NCBI GenBank assembly: GCA_964563395.1 | Contig: CAZLWK010000012.1 | Span: forward strand, 1-64,000 | Direction: 5' to 3' | Length of the DNA stretch: 64,000 bases | DNA from: JBEVOS01 sp964563395 | Lineage (GTDB): Bacteria > Pseudomonadota > Alphaproteobacteria > Caulobacterales > Aquidulcibacteraceae | Shown here: piece by piece, positions 41,507 through 50,355 of the stretch | Position numbering within the stretch: the stretch's first letter is position 1 | Layout of the letters: each line of letters starts with the position of its first letter | The notes under the pieces: model-generated | What the model was told of the DNA's origin: nothing | The model's database searches: none | What the model saw: the letters and a program-made list of their open reading frames with translations, nothing else | Program-made: the position numbers and the translations under genes

Positions 41507-41582
41507 GAGCGCCGTTTCTGAAGCGAAACGCGCCGCAAGCCTGGCGGCCCGTGCCTAGGGCCGTCGCAGCGCTCCTTGCGGC
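41507..41582 (-). promoter_or_regulatory. S-adenosylhomocysteine (SAH) riboswitch upstream of ahcY
   Basis: On the minus strand the leader reads GCCGCAAGGAGCGCTGCGAC, a GGCCC/GGGCC hairpin, GCCAGGCTTGCGGC, and then AACGGCGCTC. P1 (GCCGCAAG with CTTGCGGC, 8 bp), the AGGAGCGCTGC core, the CCAGGCT strand and the pseudoknot (GAGCGC with GCGCTC) match the known SAH riboswitch class, which activates SAH hydrolase genes. The element ends 31 bp before the ahcY ATG. Confidence 0.9.
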
Positions 41583-41672
41583 GCGGGCGCCTCATAGCAG
41601 CAGCCGCGCCCAGGATCAAACAGCGCGCGCCCACGTTTCGGCATCGGGCGCGAACCGCCCTGGAGACCCGCC

Positions 41673-42083
41673 ATGCACACCCAGCAAATGATCGCGGCGC
41701 ACCCCGACGTGCGCGGCTCGACCAATCCGGACCTCATCCGCTGCATCGAGGAATGTTTGGACTGCGCGCAAATCTGCACGTCGTGCGCCGATGCGTGCCT
41801 CGCGGATAGCATGGTCGCCCATTTGCGCCAATGCATCCGCGTCGATCTCGATTGCGCCGACATCTGCGTCGCCACCGCCTTCGTCGCGGGACGGCGCACC
41901 GGCTCGAACGAGAATGTCATTCTCGGCCAGCTGGCGGCCTGCGAGAACGCCTGCATGATCTGCGCGGATGAATGCCGCCGCCATGCCGACGCGCACGAGC
42001 ATTGCCGCATCTGCGCCGACGCCTGCATGCGCTGCGCCGAGGCCTGCCGCCGCGCGGCCCAATCCATGGGTGCGCGGCACTAG
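41673..42083 (+). CDS. Cys-rich four-helix copper-storage-like protein (Csp family)
   Basis: 136-aa protein with 17 cysteines, mostly as CxxxC spaced along helices (ECLDCAQICTSCADACLAD, ENACMICADECRRHADAH, CRICADACMRCAEACRRA) and several His. This is the DUF326/Csp fold, in which a four-helix bundle lined with Cys stores Cu(I). No signal peptide is present, so it resembles cytosolic Csp3. It lies beside the DsbD-redoxin operon, which handles periplasmic thiols, but on the opposite strand. Confidence 0.9.
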   Translation: MHTQQMIAAHPDVRGSTNPDLIRCIEECLDCAQICTSCADACLADSMVAHLRQCIRVDLDCADICVATAFVAGRRTGSNENVILGQLAACENACMICADECRRHADAHEHCRICADACMRCAEACRRAAQSMGARH

Positions 42084-42101
42084 CTTGGCATTGGCTTCGG
42101 T

Positions 42102-42746
42102 CTAGGCGCGATATTTCACGCTGCAGCCATAGGGCGTGGTCTGCGCGACCTGCACGGAACGCCCCGCGCCCAGATCGGCGAGCGCGGCGCGGACATAATT
42201 GGTGGCGCCTTCCAGCGAGGACGGCGCGGCGCGCGGGCGATCGTCGATCGCGCCCTGATAGACGATGCGCCCGCCCGCATCGATGATGAACATGTGCGGC
42301 GTGGTGCGTGCGTCATAGGCGCGGCCGACGCGGCCTTCCGGATCGAGCAGGATGGCGCTGGGCGCGGAATTCTTTTGCTGCGCGATGGCCCGCGCTTCCG
42401 GACCCGTCACATGGCCCTGCTCGCCCGGCGCGGAGGAAATGATGGTGAGCCAGGCCGCGCCCGCCGCCATCGCTTCGCGCTGCACGGCCTGCATATTGCC
42501 GCTGTCATAGTGCTTCTTCACGTACGGGCAGAGATGGTTGGTCCATTCCAGAACGATGGTGCGCCCGGCGAATTCCTGCAGCGTGCGCGCAGCGCCGTTC
42601 GCGTCCATCAGCGAGAAGCCCGGCGCCTGCGCGCCATTGGCGATGGCGGCGGCGGCCGGCCGCGTCAGCACGTAGCCGCCCGCGAGCGCGCCCGCGCCGA
42701 GGCCAGCGGCGCCAAGGATCACATTGCGACGGGTGAAGATGCTCAT
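42102..42746 (-). CDS. Exported thioredoxin-like redoxin
   Basis: 214-aa AhpC/TSA-redoxin fold protein. N-terminal twin-arginine-like/export signal (TRRNVILGAAGLGAGALAGGYV), then FSLMDANGAARTLQEFAGR and the active-site region NHLCPYVKKHY, containing Cys but not a CxxC pair. C-terminal Cys (PYGCSVKY) could be the resolving Cys. Related proteins are periplasmic peroxiredoxin-like or thiol reductases. Its ATG overlaps the dsbD stop by four bases, so DsbD probably supplies its electrons. Confidence 0.88.
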   Translation of the reverse strand: MSIFTRRNVILGAAGLGAGALAGGYVLTRPAAAAIANGAQAPGFSLMDANGAARTLQEFAGRTIVLEWTNHLCPYVKKHYDSGNMQAVQREAMAAGAAWLTIISSAPGEQGHVTGPEARAIAQQKNSAPSAILLDPEGRVGRAYDARTTPHMFIIDAGGRIVYQGAIDDRPRAAPSSLEGATNYVRAALADLGAGRSVQVAQTTPYGCSVKYRA

Positions 42747-44809
42747 GTGGTGCGCTCCTCGATCGTGATGGCGTTGATGATGAAGTCTTCGGTCAGCACT
42801 TGCGGCAGCACGCGCGCCTCGGCCGCGCCCGGCGCGTAAAACAGATAAAGCGGCACGCCGTCGCGCCCATAGGCGGCGAGGGCCGCGGCGATGTCGGAAT
42901 CGGGATTGGTCCAGTCGGCGGTGAGAAACACCACATCGTTCGCCGCGAACGCCTCGCGCACGCGCGCGCGCTGGAACACGGTGAGCTTGTTGACCTGGCA
43001 GGTGACGCACCAGGCGGCGGTGAAATCGACGAACACGCCTTTGCCTTCCGCGCGCAGCGCCGCCACGCGCGCCGGCGACCAGGCTTCCTCGGAGATCGCG
43101 GCGGTTTGCGTGGGCGTGGGCGGCGCGATCAGCGGGCGCGCGGCGAGCGCGACAACGACGAGCGCGATCGCGGCGCCGGCGACGCCCCAGCGCGGCCCCC
43201 AGCGCGCGACCGTCACCGCGAACGCAAGCGCCGTCAAAAGCGCGAGCAGCGCCAAGAGGCCGTTCGGCCCCGTCTGCGCGGTGAGCACCCAGGCGAGCCA
43301 GGCGACTGTGGCGAACATCGGAAACGCGAGAAGCGTGCGCGCGCGCGTCATCCACGGCCCCGGCTTGGGCAGGAAGCGACGCAAGGCCGGCGCGAACGCG
43401 AGCAGCGCGAAGGGCGCGGCGAAGCCCAGCGCCAGCACCGCGAACACGAGCAGCGTCACATACCAAGGCTGCGTGACCGCGAAGCCAGTTGCGCTCGCCA
43501 TGAAGGGCGCGGTGCAGGGCGTGGCCGCCACGACCGCGAGCGCGCCGGTGAAGAACGAGCCGGCGTCGCCGCCGCGTGCGGCGAGACCGCCGCCGACATT
43601 CTGCAACGACCCGCCGATCTCGAACACGCCAAGGAGATTGAGCGCGATCAGGAAGAAGAGCGCCGAGAGCGCCGCGATCATCAGCGGCGATTGCAGCTGA
43701 AAGCCCCAGCCGACGGCCGCGCCGCCGGCCTTGAGCGCGATCAGCGCGCCCGCGAGCGCGAGGAACGCCGCGACCACCCCGGCGGTGAAGAACACGCCCG
43801 TGCGCCGCGCATCGCCCGCGCCGATCTTGGCGAGGTGCAGCGCTTTCAGCGACAGCACCGGAAAGACGCAGGGCATCACATTGAGGATGAGGCCGCCGAC
43901 GAAGGCGAGCGCGAGCGCCAGCGGCAGCGTGAGCGCGCCCGCGGCCAAGGCCGCGCCCGAAGCCCCCGTGCCCGGCAGCGGCGGTCCAGGCTCGGCGCGC
44001 ACCGCATAGGCCGCCCGCGCGCCGTCCGCGCGGGTGACGGTCAAGACGCCTTCGAGCGCGTCTTGCCCGAGCGCCCCGGCGGCGCCGGCTTTCAAATCAA
44101 GACCGATCCCTTCGGGGCCGATGGTGAGATTGGTCGGCGCGGCATGATCGATCACATCGCCCCGATACGGAAAGAAATGCGCGGCGCGCACGCCGGCGAC
44201 CGGGGGACCCGCGAAGCTGATGCGCGCGGGCGCACCGGCGCTGATCCGCGCCTGCAAGGCAGGCTCGGGGCTAGGCAAGGCTGCGCGGGCGGCGGCGATG
44301 CGGGGCGCCCAAACGGCATCCTCCACGGAAGCCGCCGCGATCGGCAGCACCAAGCTCAACGTGGCGTTTTCCGGGATGCAGATATCGGAACAGACGAGCC
44401 AAGTGACGTCGGCGCGGAGCGTCAGAGTTTCGCCAGGCCGCGCCGAGGCCGGCACGTCGAGCGCGATCGGGAAGAGGATTTCGCCCGAATAGCCGTAATT
44501 GACGAGGATATCGAAGGGGATCGCCTCGGGCGCTGGGAATTGAAGCGGCCCGACGACGACGCCCGCCGGCGCCGCCCAGATGACCTCCGTCGGCTCGCCG
44601 CTATCGCCCGGATTGGACCAATAGGTGTGCCAGCCCTCGCGGATGTTTTGGCGCAGCGCGAGATCGACACGCGCGCCCGGCGCGGCGGCGCTGAGCGCGG
44701 CGTGCAGTTCGGTTTCGACATTCTCCGTGCGCGCGGGCGCGGCCAAGGCAGGCTGCGCCAGCGCGACGAGGAGCGTCAGGAGAGCTGCGAACCAGGACGC
44801 GACGGGCAA
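42743..44809 (-). CDS. dsbD: Thiol:disulfide interchange protein DsbD/ScsB-like
   Basis: 688-aa membrane reductase that passes electrons from cytoplasmic thioredoxin to periplasmic substrates. N-terminal signal, then an alpha domain with the Cys pair LVCSDICIP, eight membrane helices with the beta-domain cysteines NVMPCVFPVLS and ATPCTAPF, and a C-terminal thioredoxin domain with AAWCVTCQVNK. The long N-terminal domain is closer to ScsB-type than to the E. coli form. Cotranscribed with the redoxin gene. With the neighbouring Csp-like gene it suggests thiol or copper homeostasis. Confidence 0.92.
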   Translation of the reverse strand: MPVASWFAALLTLLVALAQPALAAPARTENVETELHAALSAAAPGARVDLALRQNIREGWHTYWSNPGDSGEPTEVIWAAPAGVVVGPLQFPAPEAIPFDILVNYGYSGEILFPIALDVPASARPGETLTLRADVTWLVCSDICIPENATLSLVLPIAAASVEDAVWAPRIAAARAALPSPEPALQARISAGAPARISFAGPPVAGVRAAHFFPYRGDVIDHAAPTNLTIGPEGIGLDLKAGAAGALGQDALEGVLTVTRADGARAAYAVRAEPGPPLPGTGASGAALAAGALTLPLALALAFVGGLILNVMPCVFPVLSLKALHLAKIGAGDARRTGVFFTAGVVAAFLALAGALIALKAGGAAVGWGFQLQSPLMIAALSALFFLIALNLLGVFEIGGSLQNVGGGLAARGGDAGSFFTGALAVVAATPCTAPFMASATGFAVTQPWYVTLLVFAVLALGFAAPFALLAFAPALRRFLPKPGPWMTRARTLLAFPMFATVAWLAWVLTAQTGPNGLLALLALLTALAFAVTVARWGPRWGVAGAAIALVVVALAARPLIAPPTPTQTAAISEEAWSPARVAALRAEGKGVFVDFTAAWCVTCQVNKLTVFQRARVREAFAANDVVFLTADWTNPDSDIAAALAAYGRDGVPLYLFYAPGAAEARVLPQVLTEDFIINAITIEERTT

Positions 44810-44949
44810 GCGGGCGGGCCCCTTCTCAAATCTGCGCCGATACGCCTTCTACGGCGCGGACGGGCGCTTGGGTTACGCGGGACATAGCCCCGACGCCCCC
44901 GCGCGCCAACTCTCTTCGCCCGTTTGTGACCCCCGCTCAGGCGCGCCGC

Positions 44950-46494
44950 TTAGGGCGTCACCGCGTATACCCGCGTCGTGGACGAGACCTCATAGGTCAC
45001 GACCAAAAGGTCGCGCCCGTTCGGGCTCTCGGCGGCGGGGATAAACATCACGCCCTCCGGCCCGAGATCGCCGGCGGCCGGCGTTCGCGGATCGGCGCGG
45101 AAATCGCGCGTGGTTTCATAATGAACGAGGCTCGCCTCGCGCGGGGCGGTCACGTCGAAGACGGCCACGCCGCTGTCGCGTTCCAGGCCGACGAAGGCGT
45201 AGGTGCGCCCGCCGACCGCGCCGACCGCCACGCCCTCCGGCTCGGGGCCTTTGTCATCGGAGCGATTGTCGATCGCGTTGTCATTGTGGTTGGCGTTGAA
45301 ATGGCGCGGATGGCGCCGCGCGATCTCGCGCTCCAGCGCATCGCCGGAATCATAGACGAGCGCCGCATTGGCGTCCCAAATCGACATGGAGCGCGCGCCG
45401 AACAGGTAGAGCTGCTCATACGCCGCCGCGCTGGTGGAATAGCCCAGGCCGCGCAGCAGCTTCACGCGGCGCAGGAAGCTGCCACGGCCGGCATTGACGC
45501 GAGCGGTGAGCTGCGGGCCGATCGTGACGTCGCCGCCGCGCGCCTCATTGGAGAAGGTTCCACCAGCCTCGGTGAGGTCCTTGGAATCGCCCTCGTTCGC
45601 GGTGACGAGGTAGAAGCCGCCATCGGCGCCGACGAAGCCGGCGATCGCGTCGGGCTGATAAATGCCGAACACCGGATTGGGGCCCATGTGCAGGCCGCCG
45701 TCCCGATCGTCGAGATCGGTCGTCGATTGCGACCAATCCTTGAAGCCAAGGCCGCGTACCGCCGTCACGCGCCCGGCGGCGATGTCGATCGTGGCGACGG
45801 CGTTGACTTCCTGCAGCGTAACGTAGGCGGTGCGCCCGTCCGGCGAGAGCGCGATATATTCGGGCTCGGCGTCTTGCGCGAAGGTCGATCCTTGGCGGCC
45901 GATCGGCGCGAGGCCAGGGGAGGATTCATATGTAAAGGCGCGGAAATCGGCGGTGCGCACCACCGCGCCGGCGACACCGCCGACGAGATCGATGATCGAC
46001 ACGCTGCCTTCCGGATCGGTGGAATAGGCCGCGTTCGGCTCGCCCTCGTTGGCGGTGAGCACGTGCGCGCCATCCGGCGTGAAGGTGAGCATGTCCGGCA
46101 TGGCGCCGACGCTGACCGCGCCCTGCACGGCGAGATCGGCGGCATTGAAGAACACGACCTTGCCGGGCGCTTGCTTATCCGTCGCGGTCATCGCCGCCGC
46201 GACGAGGCCGTTATGCACATCGACGCTGTTGGGGGTCGAGCCGTATTGCGAAAGATCGACCGAGCCGATCAGCGTGAGACGCGCGGGATCGGCCATGTCG
46301 AGCACGTCAATGCGGTGCGACTCGCCATTGACCACGAAAAGCCGCTTCGACGCGGGATCATAGGCGGTGATCTCGGCGGCGCTGGATTCAAAGCTGCCGT
46401 GCCGATACTGGCCGAGCGGCTCAAGATCGATCGCCGCCGCCGCCGGCGCGAACGCCAAAAGAGCGGCCGCGGCCGCGCCATACATCCAATTCAT
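44950..46494 (-). CDS. Choice-of-anchor I / LVIVD-type beta-propeller protein
   Basis: 514-aa exported protein: signal peptide in the first 22 residues, then propeller repeats with the family segments SVGAMPDMLTFTPDGAHVLTANEGEP, SIIDLVGG, GPNPVFGIYQPDAI and PEGVAVGAVGGRTYAFVGLERDSGVAVFDV. Members are secreted or surface proteins of unknown role, some linked to phosphatases or nucleases. The ATG at 46494 gives a good signal peptide; one at 46509 is an alternative. Follows sapC on the same strand with a hairpin between them. Confidence 0.85.
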   Translation of the reverse strand: MNWMYGAAAAALLAFAPAAAAIDLEPLGQYRHGSFESSAAEITAYDPASKRLFVVNGESHRIDVLDMADPARLTLIGSVDLSQYGSTPNSVDVHNGLVAAAMTATDKQAPGKVVFFNAADLAVQGAVSVGAMPDMLTFTPDGAHVLTANEGEPNAAYSTDPEGSVSIIDLVGGVAGAVVRTADFRAFTYESSPGLAPIGRQGSTFAQDAEPEYIALSPDGRTAYVTLQEVNAVATIDIAAGRVTAVRGLGFKDWSQSTTDLDDRDGGLHMGPNPVFGIYQPDAIAGFVGADGGFYLVTANEGDSKDLTEAGGTFSNEARGGDVTIGPQLTARVNAGRGSFLRRVKLLRGLGYSTSAAAYEQLYLFGARSMSIWDANAALVYDSGDALEREIARRHPRHFNANHNDNAIDNRSDDKGPEPEGVAVGAVGGRTYAFVGLERDSGVAVFDVTAPREASLVHYETTRDFRADPRTPAAGDLGPEGVMFIPAAESPNGRDLLVVTYEVSSTTRVYAVTP

Positions 46495-46545
46495 CGCAAA
46501 TCCCCGCACGCAAAGCCCGCTTGAGCGGCGTACGCGCGCGACGCC

Positions 46546-46570
46546 GCTGAAAGAAACGCGCTCTTTCAGC
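46546..46570. repeat. 9-bp stem-loop between sapC and the propeller gene
   Basis: GCTGAAAGA and TCTTTCAGC arms separated by a 7-base loop, about 50 bp upstream of the propeller protein ATG. It lacks a T-tract in either direction, so an operator or an mRNA leader structure is more likely than a terminator. Confidence 0.45.
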
Positions 46571-46598
46571 AGAATTTCGCGACAGTTTGATTACGCCC

Positions 46599-47402
46599 TT
46601 AGGCGAGCGGCGTGGCCGCCTGGAGCCGCGCGGCGCGCGAGAGGATTTTCGGCCAAAGGCCAAGCGACAGAAGATGCGCGTGCATGACCGCGCTGACGCC
46701 GCGATCGCGCAATTGCATGTATTTGTCCTGCGGCAGCGCGTTCAGCTTCTTCTCGTCGATGCGCAGATATTCGCCGATCTTCTGCGGCTGATCGGGCGAG
46801 CCGTCCGGCTTGGCGCGCGGCAGCGCGAGCGGCGTCAGCTCGAACAGGCCATGCTCGTCCATCAGCTTGATGAATTCCTGCGTGCGCCGTCCGAGCACGT
46901 CGAACTCGCGGCAGAATTGGATGGCCTCCTGCGTGTAGCGAGAAGGCTTGTCGCCTTCGAAGAAGGGCAGTTCCGGCGTGGCCGAGACCATCTTCGCGGC
47001 GCGGTCGATGCAGACCAGCACGCGCTCGCCCTGGTCCTGCGGCGCGGGCTGTTGGGGATTGTTGATCACCGGCAGGAACGGATAGCGGCGCGCGAACGCG
47101 GGCAGATACACTTCCGGATCGAGCGCGCCGTCGGCGGTGAGGAACACGTTCATGCCGGGGCGCAAGCCCATGACCGCAAGCGGCGTCTTCGATTGGGTGT
47201 CGAAGATGATCGGATAGCAGACGGCCGCGAGGCCGAACTCATCCACCGTCAGCGGGATGAGATGCGTGTCCTGCAGGAACGAGAACGGATTGGCGACCTG
47301 GCTGACGCCCAGCCCTCTGTGCTTCTCGGCGGAAAGCGGCTCCAACTGCCGATAGAACATGATCTGGCCTAGGGATTGGGCGCCCTGCCCGGCGGTCGTC
47401 AT
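46599..47402 (-). CDS. SapC family protein
   Basis: 267-aa SapC-family protein, common in Caulobacterales and Sphingomonadales; proposed links to S-layer or peptide uptake are unproved. Recognisable are FYRQLEPLSAEKHRGLGV at the N-terminus, FAHDLHLIPLT-like segment here as FLQDTHLIPLTVDEF, and the ELPFFEGDKPSRYTQEAIQF block. No signal peptide. The ATG at 47402 gives the family N-terminus. It diverges from the MaoC hydratase gene and may be cotranscribed with the propeller gene. SapC genes often accompany TonB receptors, but none adjoins here. Confidence 0.88.
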   Translation of the reverse strand: MTTAGQGAQSLGQIMFYRQLEPLSAEKHRGLGVSQVANPFSFLQDTHLIPLTVDEFGLAAVCYPIIFDTQSKTPLAVMGLRPGMNVFLTADGALDPEVYLPAFARRYPFLPVINNPQQPAPQDQGERVLVCIDRAAKMVSATPELPFFEGDKPSRYTQEAIQFCREFDVLGRRTQEFIKLMDEHGLFELTPLALPRAKPDGSPDQPQKIGEYLRIDEKKLNALPQDKYMQLRDRGVSAVMHAHLLSLGLWPKILSRAARLQAATPLA

Positions 47403-47566
47403 GAGGGTCTCCGCGAAAATTCGGTGGACGGCTCTCAACCACGAAAGGCCGCCCGCCGCAAGAATGCGCGGGCGCCGCCACGTGATTCCTGGCGCGGCTG
47501 GAAATCAGCCGGCTAGAATGGCGGCGACAAACAGATCATTGGCACAGCACTCAATGGGAGGCGGAC

Positions 47567-48424
47567 ATGCCCTTCAACCTCGCCGACGTGGAAGCCGCCC
47601 TGGCGCGCCCGCCGGAGCCGAAACCCTTCTCCTACAGCGACAAGGACGTGATGCTGTACGCCTTGGGGATCGGCCTCGGCGCCGACCCGATGGACGAGAC
47701 GGAGCTGCCCTTCGTCTATGAGCGCGGCCTTAAAGTGGTGCCCACGGCGGCCACCGTGCTGGGCTATGGCGCGGGCGGGGGGCGCATGCTCGACATCAAT
47801 TACGCCATGATCCTGCATGGCGAGCAGAAGCTGACGCTGCACAAGCCGCTGCCCGCCTCGGCGCAGATGACCGCCGAATCCCGCCTCGCCGGCGTCTATG
47901 ACAAGGGCAAGGACAAGGGCGCGGTGATCATCACCGAGACGCTCTGGCGCGACAGCGCCGGCGCCCCGGTGGCCACCCTGACGGGGGCGACCTTCGCGCG
48001 CGGCGACGGCGGCTTCGGCGGAACCTCCAGCGGCCAGCCCGAACCACACCCCACGCCCACCCGCAAGCCGGACCTTGAGGTCACCATCTCCACGCGGCCG
48101 GACCAGGCGCTGATCTACCGCCTCTGCGGCGACCGCAATCCGCTCCATTCCGATCCCGAAGCCGCGCGCAAGGCGGGCTTTCCCCGGCCCATCCTGCACG
48201 GCCTGTGCACCTACGGGATCACCTGCCGCGCCGTGCTGGCGACCTTCGCCGATTACGATCCCACACGGATCAAGGCCCATGACGTGCGCTTCTCCTCGCC
48301 CGTTTATCCGGGCGAGACCATCGTCACGCGGATGTGGAAGGACGGCGAGACGATCTCCTTCGAGGCGTCCGTGAAGGAGCGTGACGTCACCGTGATCAAG
48401 AACGGGCGCGCGGTCGTTGTCTAA
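47567..48424 (+). CDS. MaoC-like double-hotdog enoyl-CoA hydratase
   Basis: 285-aa hydratase with two hotdog halves. N-terminal half starts FSYSDKDVMLYALGIGLGADP; C-terminal half carries the catalytic R-hydratase sequence RLCGDRNPLHSDPEAARKAGFPRPILHGLCTYG with Asp and His. This layout matches the hydratase 2 domain of multifunctional beta-oxidation enzymes. It would hydrate trans-2-enoyl-CoA to (R)-3-hydroxyacyl-CoA, feeding beta-oxidation or polyester synthesis. Monocistronic, followed by the DUF885 gene after 44 bp. Confidence 0.92.
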   Translation: MPFNLADVEAALARPPEPKPFSYSDKDVMLYALGIGLGADPMDETELPFVYERGLKVVPTAATVLGYGAGGGRMLDINYAMILHGEQKLTLHKPLPASAQMTAESRLAGVYDKGKDKGAVIITETLWRDSAGAPVATLTGATFARGDGGFGGTSSGQPEPHPTPTRKPDLEVTISTRPDQALIYRLCGDRNPLHSDPEAARKAGFPRPILHGLCTYGITCRAVLATFADYDPTRIKAHDVRFSSPVYPGETIVTRMWKDGETISFEASVKERDVTVIKNGRAVVV

Positions 48425-48468
48425 TCCGAGGGGCTGGGCGGGCGCGCGAATTCGGGTAGAGCGAGGCC

Positions 48469-50328
48469 ATGCGCATCCTTCTGCCGGCGTTTCTCGCGCT
48501 CTGCCTCACCGCTTGCGGGGCGGCCCCGCCCCGGCCGCAAAGCGCCTTCGACGGACGCGTGGAGGATTGGGCGCGCGAGATCGTCGCCGACGATCCTGAA
48601 TTCGCCACGCGCGCCGGTCTGCGCGCGGACGTGGCGGGCGAAGGCTTCGAAACGCGACTGACCGATCGATCCGTGGCCGCGCAAGAGCGCGCGCGCAGCG
48701 CCGCCGAACGGCGCCTCGTGGAATTGCGCGCGGTGGACGAAGCGAGCCTCACGCCGGAAGAGGCCGTGACCTACGCCGCGCTCAGCGCCCAATTCGAGAC
48801 CGCCGCCGGGGCGGCGCGCTTTGGCTTCGGCGCGTTTCATCCGCTGGGCGGCGCCCAGCCCTACGTGATGACGCCCATCACCGGCGCCTATCTCGACCTC
48901 GCCGATTTTTTCGACACCGCGCATACGATCGCCACGCTCGCCGAGGCCGAGACCTATGTGGCGCGGCTGCGCGAGGCGGCCGGCGCGCTCGACGCGGAAG
49001 CCGCGCGCGCGCGCGCCGACGCCGAAGCGGGAATCGTGCCGCCCGATTTCATCCTGGACGGCGCCATCGCCGCCTTGGACCGCGCGGCCGCCACGCCGCT
49101 GCAAGCGCAAACCTATGTAAGCGCGCTGCGCACGCGGCTGATCGCGCTGACGCCCGCCGGCGCGGACGGCGCGCCCCATCCCCAAGCGGCGCGCGCGCAA
49201 TCCCTGCTGGCGCAGGCCGAAGCGATCACGCGCGACGCCATCGTGCCGGCGCACCAGCGCGCGGCGGCGACGTTGCGCGCGCTGCGTCCGCGCGCGACGC
49301 ATGAGGCCGGCATATGGCGCTTGCCGAACGGCGCGGTCTATTACGCGGCGCTGCTGCGCTTCGAGACGACGAGCACGCTTTCAGCGGAGGAGATTCATCA
49401 GATCGGCCGCGCGCGCGTCGCCGCGCTTGAGCAGGAATTGGACGTGGCTCTGCGCCGGCTCGGTCGCGCGGAAGGCAGCGTGGGCGCGCGCCTCGCGGCG
49501 CTAACCGCCGATCCGCGCTATCAGTATGAAGCGAGCGATGCGGGCCGGGCGAAATTGCTGGCCGATGTGCGCGCGCGCGTGAACCGCGTCATGCAGCGCG
49601 CGCCGGAATGGTTCGAGACCTTGCCGCGCGCGCCCTTGGAGGTGCGCCGCGTGCCGCCGATCGCGGAAGGCGCGGCCTCCGGCGCCTATTACGATCCGCC
49701 CTCCTTGGACGGCGCCAAGCCCGGCATCTATTACATCAATCTGCGCAATCTGGCGGAGATGACGCGCATTGATCTGCCGACGCAGGATTATCACGAGGCC
49801 GTGCCCGGCCATCATTTCCAGGTCGCGCTCGCGCGCGAGCGGGGCGATCTGCCGCTGATGCGCCGGCTCTTGTCGTTCACCGCCTATGGCGAGGGCTGGG
49901 GCCTTTACGCGGAGCAATTGGCCGACGAACAGGGACTTTACCGCGAGGATCCGATCGGACGCATCGGCTATCTGCGCTGGCAATTGTGGCGCGCGGCGCG
50001 GCTCGTGGTGGACACCGGCATTCACGCCAAGCGCTGGTCGCGCGAGCAGGCGATCGCCTATCTGCTCGAAACCACGGGCGATTCGCCGGGCGTGGTGATT
50101 TCCGAGGTCGATCGCTACGTGGTGCTGCCGGGGCAAGCGTGCGCCTATGAACTTGGCCGGCGCGAAATCGTGCGCCTGCGCGAACTGGCCCGCAACGCGC
50201 TTGGGCCGGATTATGATCTGCGCGGCTTCCACAGCGCGATCCTGGCCGAAGGCGAATTGCCGTTCAGCGCGCTCGAGGCGCGCGTGCGCGCCTATATCGA
50301 CGCGCGCCGCGCGGCGGCGCAGCGCTGA
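48469..50328 (+). CDS. DUF885 family lipoprotein (metallopeptidase-like)
   Basis: 619-aa lipoprotein: signal with lipobox LTAC (Cys16), and the DUF885 peptidase-like domain. A zinc-site HEAVPGHH at residues 442-449 and a downstream Glu in YGEGWGLYAEQLADE are the expected ligands and catalytic residue of the clan. The function in bacteria is unknown; a carboxypeptidase-like activity is inferred. It is likely outer-membrane or periplasm-anchored. Convergent with the OmpW-like gene. Confidence 0.9.
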   Translation: MRILLPAFLALCLTACGAAPPRPQSAFDGRVEDWAREIVADDPEFATRAGLRADVAGEGFETRLTDRSVAAQERARSAAERRLVELRAVDEASLTPEEAVTYAALSAQFETAAGAARFGFGAFHPLGGAQPYVMTPITGAYLDLADFFDTAHTIATLAEAETYVARLREAAGALDAEAARARADAEAGIVPPDFILDGAIAALDRAAATPLQAQTYVSALRTRLIALTPAGADGAPHPQAARAQSLLAQAEAITRDAIVPAHQRAAATLRALRPRATHEAGIWRLPNGAVYYAALLRFETTSTLSAEEIHQIGRARVAALEQELDVALRRLGRAEGSVGARLAALTADPRYQYEASDAGRAKLLADVRARVNRVMQRAPEWFETLPRAPLEVRRVPPIAEGAASGAYYDPPSLDGAKPGIYYINLRNLAEMTRIDLPTQDYHEAVPGHHFQVALARERGDLPLMRRLLSFTAYGEGWGLYAEQLADEQGLYREDPIGRIGYLRWQLWRAARLVVDTGIHAKRWSREQAIAYLLETTGDSPGVVISEVDRYVVLPGQACAYELGRREIVRLRELARNALGPDYDLRGFHSAILAEGELPFSALEARVRAYIDARRAAAQR

Positions 50329-50355
50329 GGCCGCCACGCCGCGCGCTGCGCGCCC

